A stretch of 64,000 nucleotides of DNA from Streptococcus chenjunshii (GTDB taxonomy: Bacteria; Bacillota; Bacilli; Lactobacillales; Streptococcaceae). Positions within the stretch are counted from its first letter, which is position 1, and each line of letters begins with the position of its first letter. Positions 46,038-56,431 of this stretch are shown here, piece by piece. The DNA lies in NCBI RefSeq assembly GCF_003086355.1, contig NZ_CP031733.1, forward strand, positions 2,379,047-2,443,046, in the 5' to 3' direction. Both the position numbers and the translations under genes were made by a program. Below the pieces are notes generated by a model that had not been told where the DNA came from, did not search any database, and saw nothing but the letters and a program-made list of their open reading frames with translations.

Positions 46038-47330
46038 TCATTTTGGAAATATTGTAAAATCTGCTTCCTGCGATTCTGCCAAAAAATGCTCACCAACAGC
46101 CAATACTGTTTTTAAATCCAGCTTGTTTAAAATATTTGGAAGCTCAAAATAATTTTCTTTCAACGACTGCAAGGGTAAATAAGCCGCAAAATATTCTGAC
46201 AAAGCAGAGGGTGAATCCAAACTTTTAAAGAATTCACCATACAGTTCACTTTTAACAAGCTCCAAATGAGTTTCTGAAAAGTTTGCTTCTTGTCTAATCT
46301 GTTTCATTTTTTTTCTGATTCTGTTGGACATAGCAATAGGTTCTTTTGTATCGAGCGTCAACAAAACAAACTGAAATTCTGAATGAATCTCAACTTCAAT
46401 TATAAAAGAATCATCTATATGTCCTTCTTCATACCAATTTTGATAAGTGGAGGACGTCCAGCCAAACAGCATAGCAAAAAATAATTTTAAGGCTATTTTC
46501 TGCTGTAAAAAAGAATAAGGAAGCTTTGGTTTTGCTCCTCTATAACCTACCGCTAACTTAGGTTCAGCAATATTCATTGCTGCAGAATCCGTTTTCTTTA
46601 CTGGATAATAAGGAAGCTGAGCTTTAAAAATTATAGGAGGCTGGCTTACTGCTGTTCTTTCCTGGTTTTTTTGAATCTGCTTAAAAACACTGTAAGGTTT
46701 AAAATCACCTGTAACAATCAAAGCCATATTGCGGGGATGGTAAAAAAAGGAATGAACCTCTTTTAAATGCTTTTTTGAAATAAGTTTGAGGCTTGTTTCA
46801 GTTCCAACAATATCAGCAGCAAGAGCAGTATGAGGATAAAGATTTTGCAAGATCCCTTGATAAAGCCTATAATCTGCATCATCTTGATACATAGCCATTT
46901 CCTGAAGGATAATATCTTTCTCCTTTTGTATTGACATGTCTGTAAAGGAAGTTGACATAACAAATTTTTGCAGTAAACGCAAATTCTCTTCCAAAAAACT
47001 CGATGTTGAAAAATAAAAACAAGTCTTATCAAATGTTGTAAAAGCATTGCTATAGGCACCAAAATTTGAAAATGTCAGAGCTACGTCCTTTCCCAAATCA
47101 TCTTCAAATAATTTATGTTCTAAAAAATGGGCAATTCCTTCAGGATAATTAGCTTTTTTTCCTCCAACTGTAAATTTAGTGTCAAGCGATCCAAAATAAC
47201 TGACTAGGGTACAGCTGCATTCTTTAAAACCTTTTTTAGGGATAAGAAAGATTTGTAAACCATTTGTCAACTTTGCTGTATAAAGCTGTTCGTTACTGTC
47301 AGTGTAAGTCCATTTTCTTAACTGTGTCAC
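46038..47330 (-). CDS. yfmH: M16-family zinc peptidase, active member of the pair (YfmH-like)
   Basis: 430 residues with the inverted zinc motif HFLEH (about residues 68-72) and a later glutamate in KDIILQEMAMYQDD (about 137) as third ligand. The two M16 lobes are both present. It follows its partner gene by 2 bases. In this family one catalytic and one non-catalytic subunit act together, and this is the catalytic one. The substrate is unknown. Confidence 0.92.
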   Translation of the reverse strand: MTQLRKWTYTDSNEQLYTAKLTNGLQIFLIPKKGFKECSCTLVSYFGSLDTKFTVGGKKANYPEGIAHFLEHKLFEDDLGKDVALTFSNFGAYSNAFTTFDKTCFYFSTSSFLEENLRLLQKFVMSTSFTDMSIQKEKDIILQEMAMYQDDADYRLYQGILQNLYPHTALAADIVGTETSLKLISKKHLKEVHSFFYHPRNMALIVTGDFKPYSVFKQIQKNQERTAVSQPPIIFKAQLPYYPVKKTDSAAMNIAEPKLAVGYRGAKPKLPYSFLQQKIALKLFFAMLFGWTSSTYQNWYEEGHIDDSFIIEVEIHSEFQFVLLTLDTKEPIAMSNRIRKKMKQIRQEANFSETHLELVKSELYGEFFKSLDSPSALSEYFAAYLPLQSLKENYFELPNILNKLDLKTVLAVGEHFLAESQEADFTIFPK

Positions 47331-47332
47331 CC

Positions 47333-48577
47333 TTATTCTCCCTCTAAAAAGTAAACTGCCTGCAATCTAACTTGGCTTGCAGTGTTTACAATATCTTCCT
47401 TAGAAACATTTGCAATATTATTAACTATATCCTCTATACAATTAGTTAAATTTAAGTGATGCCGGTTGTAACTTCTTTCAATTATTGTTTTAGCATCATC
47501 TTCTGACAATTTGACACTTTCTGTCAACATCAGCTTAGTCTTTCGAATTATAGAGCTTGAAAAACGCCCCATTCTTAAATCAGAAAATTGTTTATTAATA
47601 ATTTTCAGTGTCTGATCACGATTGACTTTGTCAATCCCAGCGTAAATATTAAGTAAACCTGTGTAAATATCCAGCTGACTGCCTATATTATAAGCTAATC
47701 CTGCTTTTTCTCGGACTTCTGTGAATAATTTTGAATGATCAAAACCACCTAAAATACCTTCTAAAACAAGAACAGAAAAATAACTGAGCTCATTATACTG
47801 AATAGGAAGATGGTAACCTAACTGCAAAACGGACTGTTTAACTGAACGCTTCCCAATTTCTTCTTGAGTTATGTTGCGATAAGTTTGCTGATAACTGAAA
47901 ATTAAATCTTTTTGTCTGCTTTCTAAAGGAAACTTATTGATTAGCTGAATCATGCGGTACTCTTCGAACTCGCCTAAAATAAAGATATCCAATATATCTT
48001 CTTTGAGCATTTTTTGAAACTCTTGATAAGCTGTAAATGCAGTTTCTTCAGCTAATAAATCGGGCTGGCTGTAATGAGAAATTTGCAAATCGGGATGATC
48101 AAAAAAAATTTTTTTTAAACCTATGAAGCTGCTGTAAAGAGGATCTTCCTCATCTGCTTTCAAATAATGAATTAAATTCTTTTTTTCAACATCAAAAACT
48201 TTGCTTTGATACTGAGCAACAGAAACAAGAGGGGCAAAAAGGCTGGTCCCTAAAAAATCCAGCATTTCCTCTAAAAGAGAACGTTTTGTCAAACTGTAAA
48301 CATCTTTAACAAAGCTTAAGTCAATATCAACAATATGAACAAGACCTTTAACTGACACTTTAGTTGATAAACTGGCCCCGTATAAACTGGCCAATTTTTC
48401 TCTAAATTGCTGAACTGTTGGATACACTGCGTTTGCAGCTGCCAGCATTTGTGCAACTAAGACACGCCGTGCTGCTGTTTCGCTTTCCAATTTACTAGAA
48501 AAACGAAAAGTGATATGGTTAGACTTAAACTTTTGATTTTTAATAAGATGCAAATAAACACCTTGAGCTATTTTCAT
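47333..48577 (-). CDS. yfmF: M16-family peptidase-like protein, inactive partner (YfmF-like)
   Basis: 414 residues with the M16 fold but no HxxEH zinc motif: the matching position reads ESETAARRVLVAQML. It still has the second-lobe stretch REKAGLAYNIGSQLD (about 289-303). It is first of a gene pair with the active member, and upstream of rodZ and pgsA. It probably shapes the substrate chamber of a heterodimer. Confidence 0.9.
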   Translation of the reverse strand: MKIAQGVYLHLIKNQKFKSNHITFRFSSKLESETAARRVLVAQMLAAANAVYPTVQQFREKLASLYGASLSTKVSVKGLVHIVDIDLSFVKDVYSLTKRSLLEEMLDFLGTSLFAPLVSVAQYQSKVFDVEKKNLIHYLKADEEDPLYSSFIGLKKIFFDHPDLQISHYSQPDLLAEETAFTAYQEFQKMLKEDILDIFILGEFEEYRMIQLINKFPLESRQKDLIFSYQQTYRNITQEEIGKRSVKQSVLQLGYHLPIQYNELSYFSVLVLEGILGGFDHSKLFTEVREKAGLAYNIGSQLDIYTGLLNIYAGIDKVNRDQTLKIINKQFSDLRMGRFSSSIIRKTKLMLTESVKLSEDDAKTIIERSYNRHHLNLTNCIEDIVNNIANVSKEDIVNTASQVRLQAVYFLEGE

Positions 48578-48664
48578 ATTATTTCCTCAATAAAAGACTT
48601 ATCAGCTAAAATTATATCATTTTTATGCTATAATTACTTGAATCAGAAAATAGAAAGGTCAGCT

Positions 48665-49054
48665 ATGGAATATAAACTTTTTACAGATTACATCACATTA
48701 CAAGCGCTTTTAAAACAAACAGGAATTATTTCAAGCGGAGGTGCTGTCAAAACTTTTTTAGCTGAAACACAGGTTCTTTTTAACGGACAGACTGAAAAAC
48801 GCCGCGGTAAAAAAATCCGCATAGGCGATGTCATTACAATTCCTCAAAAGAATATTGTAATGACAATTACCGAACCCAGTGAAGCAGAAAAAGATGACTA
48901 TGCCAAAGATTTAGCAGAAAAAGAACGAGTGGCAGCCTTGGTTAAAAAGCTTAACCAAAACAATAAAAAGGGTCAGCAGAAGAACACAAAAAATACCAGC
49001 CGTAAAAAAACGGCTGCTGATAAAGATAAACCTGTCCGTTTTCCAGGAATTTAA
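48665..49054 (+). CDS. yaaA: S4-domain protein YaaA/RlbA
   Basis: 129 residues. The S4 RNA-binding domain ([20 protein letters not shown], about residues 9-28, through [15 protein letters not shown]) is followed by a charged, lysine-rich tail. The gene stands directly before recF, an arrangement seen across Firmicutes. It ends 2 bases before recF. AAAGGTC precedes the ATG at 48665; frames reading further up overlap the divergent gene and are rejected. It is thought to act in ribosome assembly. Confidence 0.9.
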   Translation: MEYKLFTDYITLQALLKQTGIISSGGAVKTFLAETQVLFNGQTEKRRGKKIRIGDVITIPQKNIVMTITEPSEAEKDDYAKDLAEKERVAALVKKLNQNNKKGQQKNTKNTSRKKTAADKDKPVRFPGI

Positions 49055-49056
49055 GC

Positions 49057-50163
49057 ATGTGGATTAAAGAATTAAAACTCAAGAATTATCGAAACTATCG
49101 GGAGATTAAGGCACAATTTTCTTCCGGACTGAATATTTTTATAGGAAAAAACGCCCAAGGCAAAACAAATTTCTTAGAGGCTATCTATTTTTTATCACTT
49201 ACCCGCAGTCATCGAACACGTTTTGATAAAGAACTTATTCGTTTTAACAAAAGAGAAGCTCTTATTTCAGGCTATATTCAACGCTCTGATGCTAAGATTC
49301 CCCTTGAAATCAGTTTATCTGACCGAGGACGGGTAACCAAGGTCAATCATCTTAAACAGGCTAAACTTTCTGATTATGTTGGAACAATGACTGTTGTTTT
49401 GTTTGCCCCAGAAGATTTGCAACTGGTTAAGGGCGCTCCCCGTCTTCGGCGTAAATTTATGGATATCGATTTAGGACAAATAAAACCGGTGTATCTGTCT
49501 GATTTGTCACATTACAATCATGTCCTTAAACAAAGAAACACTTATCTTAAAACAGCTGAAAAAATTGACAGTGATTTTCTAGCTGTTTTGAACGAACAAC
49601 TGGCCGATTACGGCAGCCGTGTAATCGGCCATCGTTCTGCCTTTATCAGGGATTTGGAAAAGGAAGCTGACAAGCATCACCAGATCATTTCCAATGATTT
49701 AGAGCGTTTGCACATTCATTATTCATCCTCTGTTCCCTATACTGATTATTCAGAAACTTACAAAGAATTTATTAAACAGTTACAGAAAAAACAAGCGCGT
49801 GATATGATCAAAAAAAATACCAGTGTTGGTCCGCACCGCGATGATCTTGAATTTTTTATCAATGATATAAATGCTGACTTTGGGAGTCAGGGACAGCACC
49901 GAAGTCTCATTTTATCGCTCAAATTGGCAGAGATAGAACTTATAAAAGCTGTTACCGGAGATTATCCTATACTGCTGCTTGATGATGTTATGAGTGAATT
50001 GGACAGCCAGCGTCAAACAAAATTACTTCAAGGAATTAAAGAGAATGTACAAACATTTATCACAACAACCAGTTTGGAGCATTTGACAAACTTACCAGAT
50101 AATTTAAAAATTTTTATGATTGATCAAGGGCAGATCAAAGAAGAAAATCCTAAAATAACATAA
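49057..50163 (+). CDS. recF: DNA replication and repair protein RecF
   Basis: SMC-like ATPase that helps load RecA at gapped DNA. 368 residues. It begins [14 protein letters not shown], with Walker [10 protein letters not shown] (about 30-38), signature-like [17 protein letters not shown] (about 285) and Walker [13 protein letters not shown] (about 308). Its ribosome site lies inside the last codons of yaaA, so the two are coupled. A strong terminator overlaps its stop. Confidence 0.97.
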   Translation: MWIKELKLKNYRNYREIKAQFSSGLNIFIGKNAQGKTNFLEAIYFLSLTRSHRTRFDKELIRFNKREALISGYIQRSDAKIPLEISLSDRGRVTKVNHLKQAKLSDYVGTMTVVLFAPEDLQLVKGAPRLRRKFMDIDLGQIKPVYLSDLSHYNHVLKQRNTYLKTAEKIDSDFLAVLNEQLADYGSRVIGHRSAFIRDLEKEADKHHQIISNDLERLHIHYSSSVPYTDYSETYKEFIKQLQKKQARDMIKKNTSVGPHRDDLEFFINDINADFGSQGQHRSLILSLKLAEIELIKAVTGDYPILLLDDVMSELDSQRQTKLLQGIKENVQTFITTTSLEHLTNLPDNLKIFMIDQGQIKEENPKIT

Positions 50164-50194
50164 AGGAGCTTAAGCAGACTGTTTAAGCTCCTTT
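50162..50194 (+). terminator. recF terminator
   Basis: AAAGGAGCTTAA (50162-50173) pairs perfectly with TTAAGCTCCTTT (50183-50194), a 12-bp stem starting at the last base of the stop codon region. The flanks are A/T-rich. Confidence 0.88.
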
Positions 50195-50318
50195 AATTAT
50201 TTGTAAAGATTTCGTCAACTTATTTTACACTGTATTTTACAGCATTGCCATTTTCAGCATGTTATACCGTTTATTCAATTTACATCACAGTAAATTTCCT
50301 TGCTTCTATTGTAAAGTT

Positions 50319-51197
50319 TCAATATGATTTTACAATACCAAGTAATACTGCACCAATGATAAAGCAGAGAAGTCCAATAAAAAGCCAGCCTAATTCTTTT
50401 TTGGTCTTTACTTCTCCTAAAAAAAGGATGCCACCTGCAATTGAAATAATGATACCAAGCTGAGAAAAACTAAAGGCTATTGCAAGGCCTGCCTTAGCAG
50501 CAGCAAAGAGCATAAAAATATTTCCTATTCCCCAAAGAATCCCAACAAAACTATTTTTGAAAACAGACTCCGTCAAGGCTACTTGAAATTTCATTAAAAT
50601 AAGTGATCCCAATAGCATTCCAACAGCCATAGGAAGAATAACAGAAAGAGCAGAGAAAGACATAATATTATTAAAAAGAATAGTATAAGATAAATAACCA
50701 ATAGTTGAATAGAATAAAGCTCTGAACCCTTTATAAAAATCACTCAGCCTATGTTGGCTTTGCTTAAGGAGCGGATTATCAGAATCACGCCTGCTTGAGA
50801 AATAAAATCCAATAAGCAATAGGATAAGAGCAACAATGCCTAGTACAAACTGTATTGGTTGTGTCCACTCATTAAAAATTAAGGCTCCAATTAAACTGCC
50901 GACAACTAGCTGTGCCCCACTCGATAAAGGATTTGCTACAGAAACGCCCATATACTGCATTGCATGAAACTGACCGCTTTGTCCTATAGCCCATAAGATA
51001 CCTCCTATGATTCCAAAAACCCACAAAATTAAGCTTAACTGCGGCTTTACAATCAGCCAAACGCCTAGAGCAAAAAACAAAGCTCCAATAGTCATACCAA
51101 ACGTTTGCTGATTAGGTGTTCCTCCAATTTTATTACTGATAAACCCGATGCTTCCCCAAGCAACCATAGGGACCAAAGCATACAAAATTCCTTCCAT
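50319..51197 (-). CDS. glcU: GRP-family sugar (glucose/ribose) uptake transporter
   Basis: 292-residue membrane protein with about ten hydrophobic segments, of the GlcU/RbsU family in the drug/metabolite transporter superfamily. GIGGTPNQQTFG-like and LSSGAQLVVGSLIGA regions, and the C-terminal LFLGEVKTKKELG, are typical. It would import glucose or a related sugar by proton symport, independently of the PTS. The ATG at 51197 follows AAAGGAG. A TGTnAA array with about 11-bp steps lies just upstream (51233-51271). Confidence 0.82.
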   Translation of the reverse strand: MEGILYALVPMVAWGSIGFISNKIGGTPNQQTFGMTIGALFFALGVWLIVKPQLSLILWVFGIIGGILWAIGQSGQFHAMQYMGVSVANPLSSGAQLVVGSLIGALIFNEWTQPIQFVLGIVALILLLIGFYFSSRRDSDNPLLKQSQHRLSDFYKGFRALFYSTIGYLSYTILFNNIMSFSALSVILPMAVGMLLGSLILMKFQVALTESVFKNSFVGILWGIGNIFMLFAAAKAGLAIAFSFSQLGIIISIAGGILFLGEVKTKKELGWLFIGLLCFIIGAVLLGIVKSY

Positions 51198-51460
51198 CGT
51201 ACTCCTTTGAGCTTGACAGTGCTTCAAAGAACTGTCAATTTTTTGTTAATTTTTGTAAAGATAACTGTCAATAAAGGATACCTTTTATACTAAACAAGGC
51301 TTCTTATGGTTTACATTATAATGACACCTCGTTGTCACATATATATTTATAAGCCACAATCTAACTTTTTACTTTTCAGCGAGTATAAACTGGATTGTTC
51401 CTCTCTATCGTATCATCTTTTTAATATTAAAAAAAGCTGAATTTTATTATTCTTCAAGAA
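51198..51460. promoter_or_regulatory. glcU upstream region with a phased TGTnAA array
   Basis: Four direct TGTnAA half-sites follow one another at 51233 (TGTCAA), 51244 (TGTTAA), 51254 (TGTAAA) and 51266 (TGTCAA), steps of 11, 10 and 12 bp. A further inverted TTGACA is at 51213. Such helical phasing is typical of OmpR/PhoB-type response regulators. A palindrome TGACA/TGTCA is at 51322-51337. No gene is visible. Confidence 0.5.
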
Positions 51461-51499
51461 AAAAGACTTTATTCTGCTGACTGCAGACACTAAAGTCTT
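51461..51499 (-). terminator. guaB terminator
   Basis: AAGACTTTA (51463-51471) and TAAAGTCTT (51491-51499) form a 9-bp stem around a loop containing CTGCAG. A T-run follows on the minus strand, 57 bases after the guaB stop. Confidence 0.75.
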
Positions 51500-51555
51500 C
51501 ATAAATATTTTTTATTCGAACAACATTTTATATCTGTAAAGATACTGTTCCCTTA

Positions 51556-53037
<1,482 letters not shown>

Positions 53038-53245
53038 TTAAAATCCTCTTTTCTTATTATAATTTAGACTAGAACAACAGCCTATTTTTATTGCTACTAT
53101 CATATCACGATCAAATCATTTGTCAACTCTTTTTCAAGATATCTCAAGAAGATTTTAGAAAAGTATTGATACAAAAAAACAGATTTAACCGGCAGGCTCT
53201 GCAGCAATCATTTTAATTATCAAAACTGCATCTTACTATACATAA

Positions 53246-53278
53246 AAACTGCTCAGATACAGCTATCTAAACAGTTAA
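53246..53278 (-). terminator. trpS terminator
   Basis: AAACTG with TCAGATA pairs with TATCT and AACAGTT around CAGC, an imperfect stem 7 bases after the trpS stop, followed on the minus strand by TTTTTATG. Confidence 0.7.
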
Positions 53279-53284
53279 ATCACT

Positions 53285-54307
53285 TTAAAAATAATTAATC
53301 CCCATCGCTGCCTTTACTTCATCTAGAGTTTGGCCTGCGACAGCTCGAGCCTTTTCACTGCCTTTTTTCAACATATTAAAGACCTCTCCTATATCGTTAG
53401 CATAATCTAGACGGCGCTGACGAATGGGTGACAGTTCGGCTTCTAAAACCTCAAGTAAATAACGCTTTGTTTTTACATCACCCAGTCCGCCTCTTTGATA
53501 ATGCTCCTTCATTGCCTCTACCTCTGCCTTACTTTCTTCCGGAGCAAAAATATCCAAATAATGAAAGACCATATTTCCTTCAATCTGGCCGGGATCTTCA
53601 ACATGTATATGCTGAGGATCAGTATACATACTCATTACTTTTTTCTTAAGAACATCAGCATCGTCGCTGAGATAGATTCCATTACCGAGTGATTTGGACA
53701 TTTTCGCATTGCCATCAAGCCCTGGTAAACGGCCGGCAGCCTCGTTTACAGGGAAAATACCCTCAGGCTCAACTAAAACATCAGTTTGGTAAGTATGGTT
53801 AAAGCTGCGGACAATTTCACGTGTCTGTTCGATCATCGGTTTCTGGTCATTGCCAACAGGAACGTAATTAGCTTTAAAAGCTGTTATATCAGCAGCCTGA
53901 GATATTGGATAGACTAAAAAACCTGTCGGAATACTCTCGCCAAAACCTTTTTGTGCTATTTCTGTTTTAACTGTCGGATTACGCTCTAAGCGAGCTAAAG
54001 AAACTAAGTTCATATAATACATCGTTAATTCAGCCAGCTCGGGAATTTGACTTTGAATAAAAATTGTTGATTTAGCAGGATCAAGACCCACAGATAAATA
54101 ATCTAAAGCAACGTTTGCGATAGAATCACGTATCTGTTCCGTATCCTTGGCATGGTCTGTTAAAGCTTGCTGGTCAGCTAAAAAAACAAACATTTCATAT
54201 TTATTTTCATTTTGTAACATTACACGGTTTTTAAGACTGCCGGCATAATGACCCAAATGCAGTTTTCCTGTCGGACGGTCTCCCGTGAGAATAATAGGTT
54301 TTGCCAT
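53285..54307 (-). CDS. trpS: Tryptophanyl-tRNA synthetase
   Basis: Class I synthetase charging tRNA-Trp, 340 residues. The HIGH-type motif is [12 protein letters not shown] (about 16-27). The KMSKS motif is [14 protein letters not shown] (about 200). It belongs to the larger streptococcal TrpRS form. The ribosome site GGAG precedes the ATG. No T-box leader is recognised in the 177 bases before it, so it appears not to be tRNA-controlled through a T-box. Confidence 0.97.
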   Translation of the reverse strand: MAKPIILTGDRPTGKLHLGHYAGSLKNRVMLQNENKYEMFVFLADQQALTDHAKDTEQIRDSIANVALDYLSVGLDPAKSTIFIQSQIPELAELTMYYMNLVSLARLERNPTVKTEIAQKGFGESIPTGFLVYPISQAADITAFKANYVPVGNDQKPMIEQTREIVRSFNHTYQTDVLVEPEGIFPVNEAAGRLPGLDGNAKMSKSLGNGIYLSDDADVLKKKVMSMYTDPQHIHVEDPGQIEGNMVFHYLDIFAPEESKAEVEAMKEHYQRGGLGDVKTKRYLLEVLEAELSPIRQRRLDYANDIGEVFNMLKKGSEKARAVAGQTLDEVKAAMGINYF

Positions 54308-54366
54308 TCTTCGCTCCTAAACTTATGATAGTAATATTATACCACAACCTACCGAAGTTGTTGATT

Positions 54367-54391
54367 GCAGTATTATTTGCATGAATACTGC
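54367..54391. repeat. Inverted repeat between trpS and the ABC-F gene
   Basis: GCAGTATT (54367-54374) and AATACTGC (54384-54391) form an 8-bp stem with a 9-base loop midway between two divergent promoters. It could be a shared operator or just a hairpin. Confidence 0.4.
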
Positions 54392-54420
54392 CGGCTATAT
54401 ATAATAAAGGCGGATAAATC

Positions 54421-54449
54421 TTGAAAAAGCAGCTTTTTTTATGTAGAAT
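54421..54449 (+). promoter_or_regulatory. Promoter of the ABC-F gene
   Basis: -35 TTGAAA (54421-54426), 17-bp spacer, -10 TAGAAT (54444-54449). The start near 54456 leaves a short leader before the TTG start codon at 54485. Confidence 0.7.
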
Positions 54450-54484
54450 GAAAAGAATATAAGATAATAAAATGAGGTGGAAAA

Positions 54485-56104
54485 TTGCTAACAGTTTCAA
54501 ATGTGTCACTGCGATTCAGTGATAGAAAATTATTTGACGAAGTTAATATTAATTTTACAGCAGGAAATACTTATGGTTTAATCGGTGCTAATGGAGCCGG
54601 AAAATCAACTTTTTTAAAAATTTTGGCCGGAGACATTGAACCAACAACTGGCCAAGTGGCATTGGGACCAGATGAACGATTATCCGTACTGCGGCAAAAT
54701 CATTTTGATTATGAAGAAGAACGCGTCATTGATGTTGTGATTATGGGCAATGAACAACTTTACAAGATTATGAAGGAAAAAGATGCTATCTACCTGAAAA
54801 GCGATTTTTCTGAAGAAGACGGTGTTCGTGCTGCTGAATTAGAAGAACAGTTCGCAGAGTCCGGCGGGTGGGAAGCTGAAAATGAAGCTGCTCAACTCCT
54901 GCAGAATCTTAATATAAAAGAGGACTTACACTACCAAACCATGAGTGAGCTCTCAAACAGTGATAAAGTGAAAGTACTGCTTGCAAAGGCTCTTTTTGGC
55001 AAGCCCGATGTACTCCTTCTTGATGAACCTACAAACGGTCTCGATATTCAGTCTATCACATGGTTAGAGGATTTCCTGATTGATTTTGAAAATACAGTTA
55101 TTGTTGTATCACATGACCGCCATTTCCTCAATAAAGTGTGTACACATATGGCTGACCTTGATTTTGGTAAAATCCAAATCTTTGTCGGAAATTATGATTT
55201 TTGGAAAGAATCTTCAGAACTGGCCGCTCGCTTACAGGCTGATCGTAATGCAAAAGCAGAGGAGAAAATTAAAGAGCTGCAGGATTTTATTGCCCGTTTT
55301 TCTGCCAATGCTTCAAAATCTAAGCAAGCCACATCGCGCAAAAAAATGCTTGATAAAATCGAGCTTGAAGAAATTATTCCTTCGAGCCGTAAATATCCGT
55401 TTATCAGTTTTCAGTCTGAACGGGAAATAGGTAACGATTTACTGACTGTCGAAAATCTTTCTGTCAAAATTGATGGTGAGAAAGTTATTGATAATATCAG
55501 TTTTATTCTGCGGCCAGGTGACAAAACAGCATTGATTGGCCAAAATGACTTACAGACTACAGCACTCCTGCGAGCTTTAATGGGAGACATTGATTATGAA
55601 GGCACTGTAAAGTGGGGAATTACAACGAGCCGTTCGTATTTACCCAAGGATAATTCAAAAGACTTTTCTTCTGACATATCTATTCTTGAATGGCTTCGTC
55701 AGTTTGCCAGCAAAGAAGAGAATGATAATACTTTTCTTCGCGGATTTTTGGGACGTATGCTTTTTTCTGGAGATGAGGTAAACAAATCTGTCAATGTTCT
55801 CTCAGGAGGTGAAAAAGTACGTGTGATGCTGGCAAAATTAATGCTGCTCAAAGCTAATGTTCTTGTTCTTGACGATCCTACAAACCATTTGGACCTAGAA
55901 TCCATTTCAAGTCTTAATGACGGTCTTAAAGATTTTAAAGAATCCATGATCTTTACCAGTCACGATCACGAATTCATCCAAACCTTAGCTAACCATATTG
56001 TAGTGATTGCTAAAAATGGAAGCATTGACCGTATTGATGAAAGTTATGATGAATTTTTAGAAAATACTGAGGTACAAAACAAAATAAAAGAGCTTTGGCA
56101 ATAA
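54485..56104 (+). CDS. ABC-F family ATPase with one intact and one degenerate ATP site
   Basis: Soluble, ribosome-associated ABC-F type protein, 539 residues with two nucleotide-binding domains and a linker of charged helices (about 245-305). NBD1 has a normal Walker A GANGAGKST (about 35-43) and Walker B LLLDEPTN, but its signature reads LSNSDK. NBD2 has the normal signature LSGGEK but Walker A GQNDLQTT, and Walker B LDDPTN with Asp in place of Glu. One composite site is therefore complete and the other is degenerate throughout. A TTG start at 54485 follows GAGGTGG. It has no membrane segments. Family comparison is to YbiT/YkpA-like ABC-F proteins. Confidence 0.9.
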   Translation: MLTVSNVSLRFSDRKLFDEVNINFTAGNTYGLIGANGAGKSTFLKILAGDIEPTTGQVALGPDERLSVLRQNHFDYEEERVIDVVIMGNEQLYKIMKEKDAIYLKSDFSEEDGVRAAELEEQFAESGGWEAENEAAQLLQNLNIKEDLHYQTMSELSNSDKVKVLLAKALFGKPDVLLLDEPTNGLDIQSITWLEDFLIDFENTVIVVSHDRHFLNKVCTHMADLDFGKIQIFVGNYDFWKESSELAARLQADRNAKAEEKIKELQDFIARFSANASKSKQATSRKKMLDKIELEEIIPSSRKYPFISFQSEREIGNDLLTVENLSVKIDGEKVIDNISFILRPGDKTALIGQNDLQTTALLRALMGDIDYEGTVKWGITTSRSYLPKDNSKDFSSDISILEWLRQFASKEENDNTFLRGFLGRMLFSGDEVNKSVNVLSGGEKVRVMLAKLMLLKANVLVLDDPTNHLDLESISSLNDGLKDFKESMIFTSHDHEFIQTLANHIVVIAKNGSIDRIDESYDEFLENTEVQNKIKELWQ

Positions 56105-56431
56105 CAGACGTTTCTCTTTTTGTCGTTTCAAAAAATTATGTCTTAATATTTTGGATAAATAATATCTTATTTAATGAAAATCAAAACCAAACTGTTTGAC
56201 AGTTTGGTTTACAACTTTTACCAACCTGAAAAAGCTGTAAGCTTTTAGCAAATCTTGTATCAAACTATTCTTGACAGGTAACTTGACAAACCTTTACAGA
56301 ACTGTAAATAAGTTGTGAATGTGCCTGATTTTAAGTGTAAAACATGTCAAAAATAACAGTTACAGCCTAGTTTTAAATTTCAAAGAGAATCTTTTCTTCT
56401 GAAACAATAAGTATGGTAAGGAAAGGATATT
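56105..56431. other. Intergenic region with ABC-F terminator and TTGACA/TTTACA motifs
   Basis: An 11-bp stem AAACCAAACTG/CAGTTTGGTTT (56184-56210) closes the ABC-F unit. Further on, TTGACA (56271), TTGACA (56283) and TTTACA (56293) are direct repeats at 12 and 10 bp steps. TTTACAGAACTGTAAA (56293-56308) is also a palindrome. The region leads to yfhO, so these may be its control sites. Confidence 0.55.

Noticed and set aside
53038-54484. Guanine riboswitch before guaB or T-box before trpS
   Set aside because: The upstream regions lack recognisable riboswitch core motifs or a T-box sequence.
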